Source: JAJACP01 sp964350245 (GTDB lineage: Bacteria > Chlamydiota > Chlamydiia > Chlamydiales > JAAKFR01). Taken from it: a DNA stretch of 64,000 nucleotides. This document shows, one piece after another, positions 24,523 through 32,785 of this stretch (its first letter is position 1; every line of letters begins with the position of its first letter). A program made the position numbers and the translations under genes. Below the pieces are notes generated by a model. The model was not told where the DNA came from, made no database searches, and was given only the letters and a program-made list of their open reading frames with translations. The stretch covers positions 1-64,000 of the forward strand of contig CAYGJC010000004.1 of NCBI GenBank assembly GCA_964350245.1, written 5' to 3'.

Positions 24523-27500
24523 ATATACTCTGTTGTGTGGTTTGCAGTTTTTGGACATCGGCCAGTTGTACGATTAGTTTGGTCCTTAAATTAATGTAGG
24601 TCGCCTGCTCATCCATCAGGTTTTGGATGGTCTTTCCTCTCTCCGGTGAACGGATGTCTCCTTCTTCTCGATCGATACGAGCTTGATAGGCAGCTATTTC
24701 TTGATCTAAAGCAGAGATCACCCGTTCAAAAGCGGTTTTATCTGACCGGATGACATTAAAGAAGTCGCGCACAAGAGGCTCTGAAAGCTTAGCCGCGATC
24801 ACTTGTCTACCCAATGTATCAAAAATCTCTCTCTCTTCACGGATCTTCTGAATCAGTTCAACGTAGAGCGCATCAAGCGCCTCTCCTTTCTCAACGGCCT
24901 TGTTCAGTTCTGGCAGCCCTGGAGTGAGCTTAAGATCTTCATAAAGACGCTGTTTAGCTTCTCTCAGCTCCTTTTGATTTTTTTCAAGCTGCGCATACTC
25001 AGCGGCACGACTCTCTTCTACTGCTTGAATTTTTTCATCGAATACGTCGTAGAGCACCGCCTCAAGCTCATCACCTAGCATTTGCGCGCGCGTCAACTCA
25101 CGAATAAACATCACAAGCTGCATCCGCTGGGCAGAAGTTGTTTGGTCTCCCCACGGAATCATGGAGGTTCCCGGCACCCCATATTTGATGGAGCGGATCA
25201 GACGTAAATCGTCACGCGTACGCAGCCAGGGAAGGTTGGTGAGCATGCGTGGTTTTGCCTCTACCATCGAGGTCGATCGCAATCCTGTGCCCCCACCCTC
25301 TTTTCCATGACAAGTGGCGCAGTTGACGATAAAATACTTTTCCGCCTCTTCAAGATTATGGTCTGTGTAGTACTTTTCGCGGATGTAATACAGTTCCTTA
25401 TCGGGACCGGGAACAGGATTTGGACGTGCCTCAAAATACGCCTCCACATCCACATTTGAGGGGATTGGTGCCAGCAGGTCTCTTTGTTTCTCCATCTCCT
25501 GAACAACTCCTTCAGGCGAATAGCTCCATTTCTCAAAATCCTCTTTTGTCTCACTACGGCGCTCATCGGGTAATCCTTGATAGAGCCAATCTACGAGCTG
25601 AGTGGCCTGCGACCTTGTCAAAACGGGATCCGGATCTTCCAGAGAGACACTCTCTCCCCAAGGTGGCATGGGCGTTCCTTTGACGCCATGCATAATCGAA
25701 TCTATAGCCCGTTCTTTGGTTAGATTACGCAAGAAAACGGGGTTACGAAGGTTTTTGGGAATGGGGTAGATCCACTCTGAGATCAATCCATTTCCTTGAC
25801 GGTTCACTCCATGACACGAACTACACAGAAGATCATAGGCCAGGGGAGGATTGAATCCTTGATCGCGCCAAATTTCCTGCAAAGTATCACGGTTTTTGCG
25901 CCCCAGCACATGTAGCATCGTATTGAGCATGTAGAATTTCGTATCATCAAATGGCATCACAGGCATGATTGAACGCGCTGTATAGGCGCTTGGATTTTGA
26001 AAGTGTCCAAGCAACCATGCATCATCCCGATAGACACCTGACCAGTTCAGATGAGGGGCAATATCACGTCCCATTCCATAAACTTGGATATACATCATTA
26101 AGACACGATGGAGGCGCTCCTGATCTGCAGGATCGATGGCACGCGCGGCATATTTGAAGTTGGTATAAAACCCTTCTACGAGGCCAGGATGTGCGGCTTC
26201 AATCTCTTCGATGATCCCTTCTTTACGCACACCATCGACAATATGCCTATCGATTTCCTCAGCTTGAACAACGACGACTTGAGCTAATTTAGAACCGGGT
26301 ATCTGCTCAGGAATCAACCGGTAAAACCACTCGCGCTCTTCAATTGTATGACCTTGAGCAAACCCTACTGTGGACTCAAATCCTTCAAGCTTGTGACAAG
26401 CGGCACACCCCTCCGTTACAAACACGTTCATTCCTTGGCGCACATCATGCAGAGCTGTAGGAGAAACCGGTTTTTCCCACGGCATTTTTTCTCCCGCCTC
26501 CCACTCTTTAAGTGAGATGTGGTAGTCAACCTCTGAAACTGCTTTTGTATCTCCTGTCTGCGCCAATAAAAAGGTCATCAAATCAGAGAGTTCTTGGTGG
26601 TCAAGACGGAAGTTCGGCATGGTCGAGGAAGGGAGATCGGCTTGCGGCCACACAATCGACTCTTTGATAAACCAAGGATAACTCAAACCTGCACGGGTTA
26701 ATTCGGGACCTACACTTGCTCTAGAAAAACCGGCAATCCGATGGCACGCATAACAGGCCTGTGAAATGAACAGCTCCTTACCCCGATTGTAGTTGACAAT
26801 CAGTCGATCTACCTCAGTGCCCATCTTTGTCACAAGCGCAGTATCTTGATTCGCAATTTTAAGTGGTTCAGATGAGCTCTCAAACTGCTTCAAAACGGCT
26901 TGCTCCTTTTCGAGAGCTCTTTGTTTACCGTTTTCTGAAGCGCGTATACGCGTGATATCCTCTTCAATCGCAGCCAGCACATCTTGGTGTTGCTTCAGAT
27001 AGGTGAGCTGCCCCTCATAAGCATCAATTTCAGCAGATGAGTTGTGGTAATTGCCCAGCTCTTCTTTTAACCAGGCTATTGTCTCTTCTTTTCCCTTTTC
27101 TTGAATCGATTTTTGAAGGACCAGTAGAGTAGCAAGAGCCTTTTGATCATTTTCAACCCCTTCTTCAATCCGCTCAATCTGCTGTTTTTTCTGATCGGAA
27201 AAATAGGACAGCTTATCTATAGAGCCTTGCACCTCTTTAGAAGCCGATTGGTGACAGTTGACACATTTGGCAACGATCAAATCACCGGCTAAAATGGGCG
27301 TTGTTTGGAAAGCAAGACCATGCCCGGGTTTATCGTTGTACATCCGGGCAAAGGGAGGATCATTCTTCTCATCGCGCTCTGTAAACTCTGGCTTTACAGT
27401 CGTATAGGCCGGTTCATATTCCCCATCATAAACAGGACCATGCGCCCGTTTTGCCACAAGCGCGCGTCCATTTCCGCTGTGGCATGATGTGCATCCATAC

Positions 27501-28045
27501 TCTTCCATCGAGTGGTATTGAAAGGGGCGTATCTCCGATCCAATCAAAGGGTGCATTTGGAGCACTTTGGTCATGTCCACCTCACGACCGCCAATTACCC
27601 GCTTTTGAAGCGCCACAAGCGATTCTGCCTCGGCAACATTTGTGGTCTCCTGAATCGTCTGGTCAAGCTGAGCCCAAATGTAGTCAGGATTGCTTTCTAA
27701 CACGGGTTTTCCTTCCGCATCGTAGGAGGGTTGAGCGTTCACATCTAAAGCCACACGCACAGGAGAAAAATGCGGAAGATCAAGTGCCACGTGACAAGAA
27801 ATGCACCTGTCAATGATCTCGGGGCCATTTTTTTCATCAGGGATTAGGATCTGTTTGATTCCGGTGGCGAAAGGCGCCGGCTTTTCTCCTGTGTAGCTGG
27901 CACGAAATTTTTCGAGATCTTCGTACACATATTGATAGGTTTTGTATTCAGGGAAAAGCTCTTTGTAGACAAATACGCCGATGCCAAAAACAACCAAAAA
28001 GGCAAAAAAGAGGAGCATGAACTGATAAAAATCCTGATAACGCAC
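24494..28045 (-). CDS. Large membrane-anchored heptaheme cytochrome c
   Basis: 1183 residues starting at a GTG at 28045, overlapping the cytochrome b stop by one base. Residues 8-27 are a membrane anchor. Seven CxxCH heme c motifs occur near residues 81 (CISCH), 185 (CTSCH), 261 (CVNCH), 431 (CYACH), 547 (CAACH), 741 (CSSCH) and 909 (CATCH). Residues about 270-400 and the last 200 are rich in charged helices and look like coiled coils. Met-containing MPNF, MPVMPF, MPPWGE and MIPWGD elements are possible axial ligands. It lies between bc-type genes and ccoN, so it probably replaces cytochrome c1 and CcoP as the electron wire. I know no standard subunit of this size. Confidence 0.85.
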   Translation of the reverse strand: MRYQDFYQFMLLFFAFLVVFGIGVFVYKELFPEYKTYQYVYEDLEKFRASYTGEKPAPFATGIKQILIPDEKNGPEIIDRCISCHVALDLPHFSPVRVALDVNAQPSYDAEGKPVLESNPDYIWAQLDQTIQETTNVAEAESLVALQKRVIGGREVDMTKVLQMHPLIGSEIRPFQYHSMEEYGCTSCHSGNGRALVAKRAHGPVYDGEYEPAYTTVKPEFTERDEKNDPPFARMYNDKPGHGLAFQTTPILAGDLIVAKCVNCHQSASKEVQGSIDKLSYFSDQKKQQIERIEEGVENDQKALATLLVLQKSIQEKGKEETIAWLKEELGNYHNSSAEIDAYEGQLTYLKQHQDVLAAIEEDITRIRASENGKQRALEKEQAVLKQFESSSEPLKIANQDTALVTKMGTEVDRLIVNYNRGKELFISQACYACHRIAGFSRASVGPELTRAGLSYPWFIKESIVWPQADLPSSTMPNFRLDHQELSDLMTFLLAQTGDTKAVSEVDYHISLKEWEAGEKMPWEKPVSPTALHDVRQGMNVFVTEGCAACHKLEGFESTVGFAQGHTIEEREWFYRLIPEQIPGSKLAQVVVVQAEEIDRHIVDGVRKEGIIEEIEAAHPGLVEGFYTNFKYAARAIDPADQERLHRVLMMYIQVYGMGRDIAPHLNWSGVYRDDAWLLGHFQNPSAYTARSIMPVMPFDDTKFYMLNTMLHVLGRKNRDTLQEIWRDQGFNPPLAYDLLCSSCHGVNRQGNGLISEWIYPIPKNLRNPVFLRNLTKERAIDSIMHGVKGTPMPPWGESVSLEDPDPVLTRSQATQLVDWLYQGLPDERRSETKEDFEKWSYSPEGVVQEMEKQRDLLAPIPSNVDVEAYFEARPNPVPGPDKELYYIREKYYTDHNLEEAEKYFIVNCATCHGKEGGGTGLRSTSMVEAKPRMLTNLPWLRTRDDLRLIRSIKYGVPGTSMIPWGDQTTSAQRMQLVMFIRELTRAQMLGDELEAVLYDVFDEKIQAVEESRAAEYAQLEKNQKELREAKQRLYEDLKLTPGLPELNKAVEKGEALDALYVELIQKIREEREIFDTLGRQVIAAKLSEPLVRDFFNVIRSDKTAFERVISALDQEIAAYQARIDREEGDIRSPERGKTIQNLMDEQATYINLRTKLIVQLADVQKLQTTQQSIYARLPSHNP

Positions 28046-29373
28046 TAATGCCTCGCAAAATTTTCAGTCCAAGGCCAGATCCACCCCCAGTTAGGTCCAC
28101 GGAAAAAGACCCCAATGATCACTAAAATCCCTTGGAAAGACATGAAGGCTGTGTAGAGAAAAATGGCAAAATAGCGACTCCTGTGAAACCAAACACCCTC
28201 ACCATAGGGATTTGAGTCAAAGTAAGGGATCAGGGCAAGACCAATCACGATGAGAGTCGGGATCGCCACCCCTCCCCAAAAGGCATTGTAGGCAACCATT
28301 TCTTGCAGTCCCAAGAAATACCAAGGCGCTTTTGCCGGATTCGTTGGTTTCGAGGGGTCGGCAATCTCTTCAAGAGGAGCGTCAATAAAGAGAGAGAGAA
28401 GCACAACAAGCGCAGTGGTTCCCAAAAATACGGCAAGCTCAGCGCGAAACAAGTTGGGCCAAGAGAAAATATAGTTTTCAGGACCACGATCTACGGAGGG
28501 GCACGAACCGCGCACGAGTTCCATCAAACCATACGTTCTGCGTACACCGGGAGCAAACGACTCTTTGGTGTCAGACCGTTGTACAACACGGTAAGGGTCG
28601 GGACGCCACGTGTCAGGGCGGCGAGCCAGTCCTCCATCTTTGCGAATTCTCCAAAAGTGTACACCCAACAAGATTCCCGTTAAAAGAGGAAGGACCATCA
28701 CGTGCAAAACATAAAAACGGATCAGAGCGTCCTGTCCTACCGTTGTCGAGCCCAGAAGCATTAATTTGTTAATGTTGTACTGCATGCCGGGAATACTCGG
28801 CACATAACCCGCAATTTCAGACCCCACTGTAATTGCCCAAAAGGCCAGCTGATCCCAAGGAAGCAAATAGCCGGTAAACGACAAAAACAAGGTGGTTACC
28901 ATCAGCAGAATCCCGATCACCCAATTAAATTTCCTTTCTCCTTTGTAAGCGCCCATGTAAAAGACACGGCTCATATGCAAAAAGACAAACAGCACCATCA
29001 GCTGAGCGGACCAGCGATGGATATTGCGCCACATCATGGCAAAAGGGGTGGTGTCCAGCCAATCAACTAAAATGGTGTAGGCGCGATCCACAGCAGGCAC
29101 GTAGAAAAACATCAACACAACCCCGGTAAACACAAGCAAAAAGAAAAGTGAGGCTGTAATGGTGCCCAAACCTAGTGTGTGAAAGGGATCAACTACGGTT
29201 TTGTGGCACTTGACAGGGTGGATGTGGAGGAAAAAATTCTTAAAGACAATTTCAGAGCGATCGACATCGTTATTGGGATAGTTGTGCCGAAAAATCGAAC
29301 GGACAAAGCGGGCCGGAAACGTCTCCAGCATCTCTAAAAAACTCTGCTTTTTCTTACCCTTAAATACAGCCAT
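28045..29373 (-). CDS. petB: Cytochrome b of a bc1/b6f-type quinol oxidoreductase (fused b6 + subunit IV form)
   Basis: About 442 residues from the ATG at 29373; a GTG at 29385 is an alternative. Four heme-ligand histidines are visible: H and H 14 apart in RNIHRWSAQLMVLFVFLH, and another pair 15 apart in LHVMVLPLLTGILLGVH, the longer spacing seen in b6f-type proteins. The C-terminal part resembles subunit IV, with KAPWYFLGLQEMV in place of the Qo-site PEWY. It would oxidise quinol and donate to the Rieske protein and the heptaheme cytochrome. Neighbours on both sides overlap it, so the complex is made from one transcript. The gene symbol is approximate. Confidence 0.9.
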   Translation of the reverse strand: MAVFKGKKKQSFLEMLETFPARFVRSIFRHNYPNNDVDRSEIVFKNFFLHIHPVKCHKTVVDPFHTLGLGTITASLFFLLVFTGVVLMFFYVPAVDRAYTILVDWLDTTPFAMMWRNIHRWSAQLMVLFVFLHMSRVFYMGAYKGERKFNWVIGILLMVTTLFLSFTGYLLPWDQLAFWAITVGSEIAGYVPSIPGMQYNINKLMLLGSTTVGQDALIRFYVLHVMVLPLLTGILLGVHFWRIRKDGGLARRPDTWRPDPYRVVQRSDTKESFAPGVRRTYGLMELVRGSCPSVDRGPENYIFSWPNLFRAELAVFLGTTALVVLLSLFIDAPLEEIADPSKPTNPAKAPWYFLGLQEMVAYNAFWGGVAIPTLIVIGLALIPYFDSNPYGEGVWFHRSRYFAIFLYTAFMSFQGILVIIGVFFRGPNWGWIWPWTENFARH

Positions 29374-29375
29374 CT

Positions 29376-29873
29376 TTAAAACCACGCCTCCGATGGAACT
29401 TGAACACGCCGGCTCTTATCAACTAAAAGTTCTCCCGACGCTCCTTTGAAGATACGATAGTAAACCAAAGGAAGAGGGGCGGGGCCTCCTGTATTTTTTC
29501 CATCAAGATCGTACGTTGAACCGTGACAAGGACATTTAAAGCCCGTTTCCACAGCATTGACAGTGCAGCCCAGATGTGTGCAGATCGCCGTCATGCAACG
29601 GACACGGCTACGGGCTACTTCCACAAAAACTTTTTGTTTAGGTAGAAAAACGCGCCCTTCTGAAGCCAGGACATCATCAGGACGACCCAATGAGAAGACA
29701 CTGGGGGGTATTTTCAGTGCATTCGGATAGAGATAGCCCAGCATGGCAGCTCCTAAAACGCCTCCCACACCGGCCACAGCCCCCCACCCAACAAGAGCAA
29801 GAAAGCGTCGACGGGAGATTTTTGGGTCTTTCTCGTTGTTAACTACGCGCAGACTATTTCGGTACTTCGGCAT
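29376..29873 (-). CDS. petC: Rieske iron-sulfur protein with twin-arginine signal
   Basis: 165 residues. The N-terminus has SRRRFLAL at 20-27 followed by a hydrophobic segment, a Tat signal that also serves as membrane anchor. The cluster-binding boxes are CTHLGC (Cys98, His100, Cys103) and CPCHGS (Cys114, Cys116, His117), giving two Cys and two His ligands plus the disulfide pair. It carries electrons from quinol to cytochrome c in bc/b6f complexes. It lies between ccoS and the cytochrome b gene, whose start is immediately after its stop. Export would need TatA/TatC, whose genes are at 17418-18406. Confidence 0.95.
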   Translation of the reverse strand: MPKYRNSLRVVNNEKDPKISRRRFLALVGWGAVAGVGGVLGAAMLGYLYPNALKIPPSVFSLGRPDDVLASEGRVFLPKQKVFVEVARSRVRCMTAICTHLGCTVNAVETGFKCPCHGSTYDLDGKNTGGPAPLPLVYYRIFKGASGELLVDKSRRVQVPSEAWF

Positions 29874-29876
29874 GCT

Positions 29877-30014
29877 TCACTCATCATCCCTAAACATTTG
29901 ATATTTGGGATCTTCAGGATCCTCAAACTGTCCTTTTTTCATGTGGTAAATAAAAACACCCACACCGGCAAGCCCCCCTACAAGCGCAATCAGCAGAAAA
30001 CAGAAAATTTCCAT
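29877..30014 (-). CDS. ccoS: cbb3 oxidase maturation protein CcoS
   Basis: 45 residues from the ATG at 30014, which shares one base with the stop of the flavoprotein gene (TAATG). It has a single membrane helix (FCFLLIALVGGLAGVGVFIY) followed by MKKGQFEDPEDPKYQMFRDDE, close to the CcoS/FixS signature in which GQF(D/E)D is followed by an acidic C-terminus. CcoS is needed for cofactor insertion during cbb3 assembly. Other assembly genes (ccoG, ccoH, ccoI) are not in the window. It supports the cbb3 call for the cluster. Confidence 0.88.
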   Translation of the reverse strand: MEIFCFLLIALVGGLAGVGVFIYHMKKGQFEDPEDPKYQMFRDDE

Positions 30015-31843
30015 TACCCGATCCAACGGTATGAGTAGTTCATCACATCCATCGTCACCGCTTGAGTGGGGCATTTCTCTGCACAGAGGCCGCAACGAAT
30101 ACAAAGGTCCTCATCTTTTAACATTGCAGTCCCTATAATGTCTAAATCTTCCGCCGCCATCGCGGCTGAATCCACTCCAAAGTGATTGTCAACCGCTTTA
30201 CGTAGATTCCCTTCACCCAGGTCGAGGTTAAGCAGAGAAAGCGGCACCTGCTTCAAGCAGTTTGTCGGACAGACATCGACACAGCCGTTACACTTAATGC
30301 AGAGCGCACCATCAAAGACAGGTGAAATATGACACTGTAGGCACCTATTAGCCTGCTGGTGCACTTCGTCTGGTGTGTAGTTGTTTTCCACCATATTGAA
30401 GTTGTTTTTCCGCACATGGGCTGGTTGACTAGTGGGTAAAGCCCATTCGGTGCGCAGATAACTCTTGTCACGCATGGGAGGGATCGTCATAAACATCCCC
30501 ACAAACTCTTGATAGGGCTTTGTTCCTCGCAAATCTTTATCCATGGCGCGCGCCGCATTCTGTCCATGGCGGATTGCCGTGATGAAAAGAGCCGCCCCAA
30601 AAGCCGCATCTCCACCCGCATAAACCCTGTCGACAGAGGTGCGTCCAGTATCCCGCTCTGTTTTAATCGTACCTCGATCAAAAACAAGTGCCTCTTTTTG
30701 ATCCCACCCATCAAAGACGCTCATGTCCATTGTCTGCCCAATTGCAAGAGCGATCGTATCGCAGGGAATGATAAAGTCCGTATCGGGAATAAAATCAGGA
30801 TCAAACCGTCCATCGGCATCAAAAAGAGAGGCAATCCGCTGTACTTTCAGCCCCACGATAGCCCCTTTTGCATTCCGCTCCACACCAATGGGTCCGACTC
30901 GATTGATAATCTGAATGCCCTCTTCTCTTCCATCTTCAATCTCAAACTCATCGGCAGTCTGTTCATCACGCGCTTCTAGACAGACCATCGTCACACTCTC
31001 AGCCCCATTGCGCACCGAGGTTCTGGCCACATCAAAGGCAACATTTCCTCCTCCAACGACCACCACATGTTTGCCGATCTTCCATTTGTCTTCTGCGCAC
31101 AAAACGCGGAGATATTCTACACCTCGAATGATATCGGGGGCTTCAAATCCGGGAAGAGGGAGGTCACGTGATTTCCACAGTCCATTGCCAATGAAGACCG
31201 CATCATACCTTTCTTGCAGTTCCGTAAGTGTGATGTCACGGCCGACTTTGGTATTGTAGAAAACCTTGGCCCCTAAAAATTCAATTGCAGAGCACTCATT
31301 GACCGCCACACTATTTTTCAGACGATAGTTGGGTACGCCATAGATCAACATACCACCCGGAAGCGGCATCTGTTCATAAACATCCACCTGATAGCCTAGC
31401 CTCAGCAAGTCATGGGCGCAGGTAAGCGAAGCCACACCGGCCCCTACACAAGCCACACGCAGCCCATTGGTTTCAGGGTTTGTTGTTCCACGTGCATAAC
31501 TATACTCAAGTGACTTGATGTGAGCATTTTTATCTAATCCAAACCACTCATCAAGATACCGTTTCTGTGCCCGAATCGTCAGTGTTTTATCGACTCGATC
31601 GCGACGGCACGAGATTTCACAAGGGGCACCGCAGATGATTCCACAGATGGAGGCAAATGGATTGGGACCACGTGCAATCTTATACCCTTCCAGTAGATTG
31701 CCCGCATGAATCGCCAACATATACCCCCGTCCATCGGTATTGACCGGACATCCGTCTCGGCAATCGATTTGGCGGATAAAGTAGTCAAGATCCGGCACCA
31801 CCACGTCATAGAGTTCCCGATAGACCTTTTTGGCATCACTCAT
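30014..31843 (-). CDS. GltD-like FAD/NAD(P) oxidoreductase with C-terminal 2x[4Fe-4S] ferredoxin domain
   Basis: 609 residues. An N-terminal Cys-rich region (DCRDGCPV, CGAPCEISC) is like the Fe-S domain of glutamate synthase small subunits. Then come the FAD-binding GAGVASLTCAHDLLRLGYQVDVYE, GGMLIYGVPNYRL, and a second Rossmann VVGGGNVAFDVART for NAD(P). The tail holds CLQCHISPVFDGALC..C..C...CP and CIRCGLCAEKCP, two 4Fe-4S clusters. No glutamine amidotransferase partner is present. As first gene of the respiratory cluster and divergent from a DUF4396 gene, it may feed electrons from NAD(P)H or ferredoxin into quinone or the complex, which is inferred. The CLQCH is a cluster ligand set, not a heme site. 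Confidence 0.85.
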   Translation of the reverse strand: MSDAKKVYRELYDVVVPDLDYFIRQIDCRDGCPVNTDGRGYMLAIHAGNLLEGYKIARGPNPFASICGIICGAPCEISCRRDRVDKTLTIRAQKRYLDEWFGLDKNAHIKSLEYSYARGTTNPETNGLRVACVGAGVASLTCAHDLLRLGYQVDVYEQMPLPGGMLIYGVPNYRLKNSVAVNECSAIEFLGAKVFYNTKVGRDITLTELQERYDAVFIGNGLWKSRDLPLPGFEAPDIIRGVEYLRVLCAEDKWKIGKHVVVVGGGNVAFDVARTSVRNGAESVTMVCLEARDEQTADEFEIEDGREEGIQIINRVGPIGVERNAKGAIVGLKVQRIASLFDADGRFDPDFIPDTDFIIPCDTIALAIGQTMDMSVFDGWDQKEALVFDRGTIKTERDTGRTSVDRVYAGGDAAFGAALFITAIRHGQNAARAMDKDLRGTKPYQEFVGMFMTIPPMRDKSYLRTEWALPTSQPAHVRKNNFNMVENNYTPDEVHQQANRCLQCHISPVFDGALCIKCNGCVDVCPTNCLKQVPLSLLNLDLGEGNLRKAVDNHFGVDSAAMAAEDLDIIGTAMLKDEDLCIRCGLCAEKCPTQAVTMDVMNYSYRWIG

Positions 31844-31898
31844 GCTTCATCCCTTAGTAAAGAAAGGACAATATCAAAATTCATTTTGCAGGGCAAAG

Positions 31899-32717
31899 AT
31901 GATCGACGGAATTCTTATTTTTTGGTTTGTGCTCACAGCACTCTCTTTGATTTACATCACTTATGATTTGATCAAAGTAACCCCTGAGGCCACGGTAATG
32001 AAAGCCGGCTGGTGGCTCGTTACCCTTTATGCGGGACCAATCGGCCTCTTTTTTTATCTGATTTCATGTAAGGAGCCCCTACCCGGCACCCACGAAAAAT
32101 TCATTCAGCCCCTTTGGAAGCAGTCGCTTGGATCGATGGTTCATTGTCTTGCAGGAGATGTGACCGGCATTATTCTTGCCGCCCTAGTCATCGCCTTTTT
32201 CACTGTTTCAATGAGCTTAGAAATCGCCATCGAGTATGTCGCTGGTTTTGTGTTTGGCCTTTTCATTTTTCAGTCCCTTTTTATGAGAAAAATGATGGGC
32301 GGCTCTTACTTTAAGGCACTCGCGACTTCATTTTACCCTGAGTTTGTCTCCATGAACATGATCATGGCGGGGATGATCCCCACGATGGTGATTTGGAATT
32401 TAATGGAGCCCTCGGCCCTTTCGCCCCTCTCGATCCACTTTTGGGGGAAAATGAGTCTGGCGACGATCATTGCAGGTCTGACCGCGTTTTCAATGAATCG
32501 ATGGCTTGTGCGGGTCGGTTTGAAGCACGGCATGACCACCGTGCGCAAGGAAAGCCACGATCCGCTCCCGATGGAGCATGCCCAGATGGTGCATCAACAC
32601 CACGTCACACCCAACGTCTCCACCCAAGAGAAGTGGGCCAAGTGGGGAATCTCTGTTATCTGTTTGGGGTTAGGCATCCTCATTTCTATTCTCGCCTGGA
32701 TCTTGAAAACTTCGTAA
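31899..32717 (+). CDS. DUF4396 family membrane protein
   Basis: About 272 residues from the ATG at 31899 (AGGG upstream); the frame extends upstream but without a ribosome site. It has about seven membrane segments and the family hallmarks FWFVLTALSLIYITYDL, WWLVTLYAGPIGLF, YLISCKEPLPGTHE, HCLAGDVTGIILAA and GLKHGMTTVR. DUF4396 proteins have no established function that I can name. The His- and Met-rich cytoplasmic tail (PMEHAQMVHQHH) suggests metal binding. It is divergent from the respiratory cluster with only 55 bases between starts, so a shared promoter region and a role in copper or heme supply to cbb3 oxidase is a plausible inference. Confidence 0.75.
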   Translation: MIDGILIFWFVLTALSLIYITYDLIKVTPEATVMKAGWWLVTLYAGPIGLFFYLISCKEPLPGTHEKFIQPLWKQSLGSMVHCLAGDVTGIILAALVIAFFTVSMSLEIAIEYVAGFVFGLFIFQSLFMRKMMGGSYFKALATSFYPEFVSMNMIMAGMIPTMVIWNLMEPSALSPLSIHFWGKMSLATIIAGLTAFSMNRWLVRVGLKHGMTTVRKESHDPLPMEHAQMVHQHHVTPNVSTQEKWAKWGISVICLGLGILISILAWILKTS

Positions 32718-32785
32718 AGCCTTTTTTTGTCTTGCTTTTTCCCCTCAGTAAAGTATATTTATAGGTAAATATCCGCGGGTAAAGC

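Noticed and set aside
30300..30345. CLQCH in the GltD-like flavoprotein as a heme c site
   Set aside because: It is part of a C-x2-C...C-x2-C pattern of a ferredoxin domain in a cytoplasmic flavoprotein without signal peptide.
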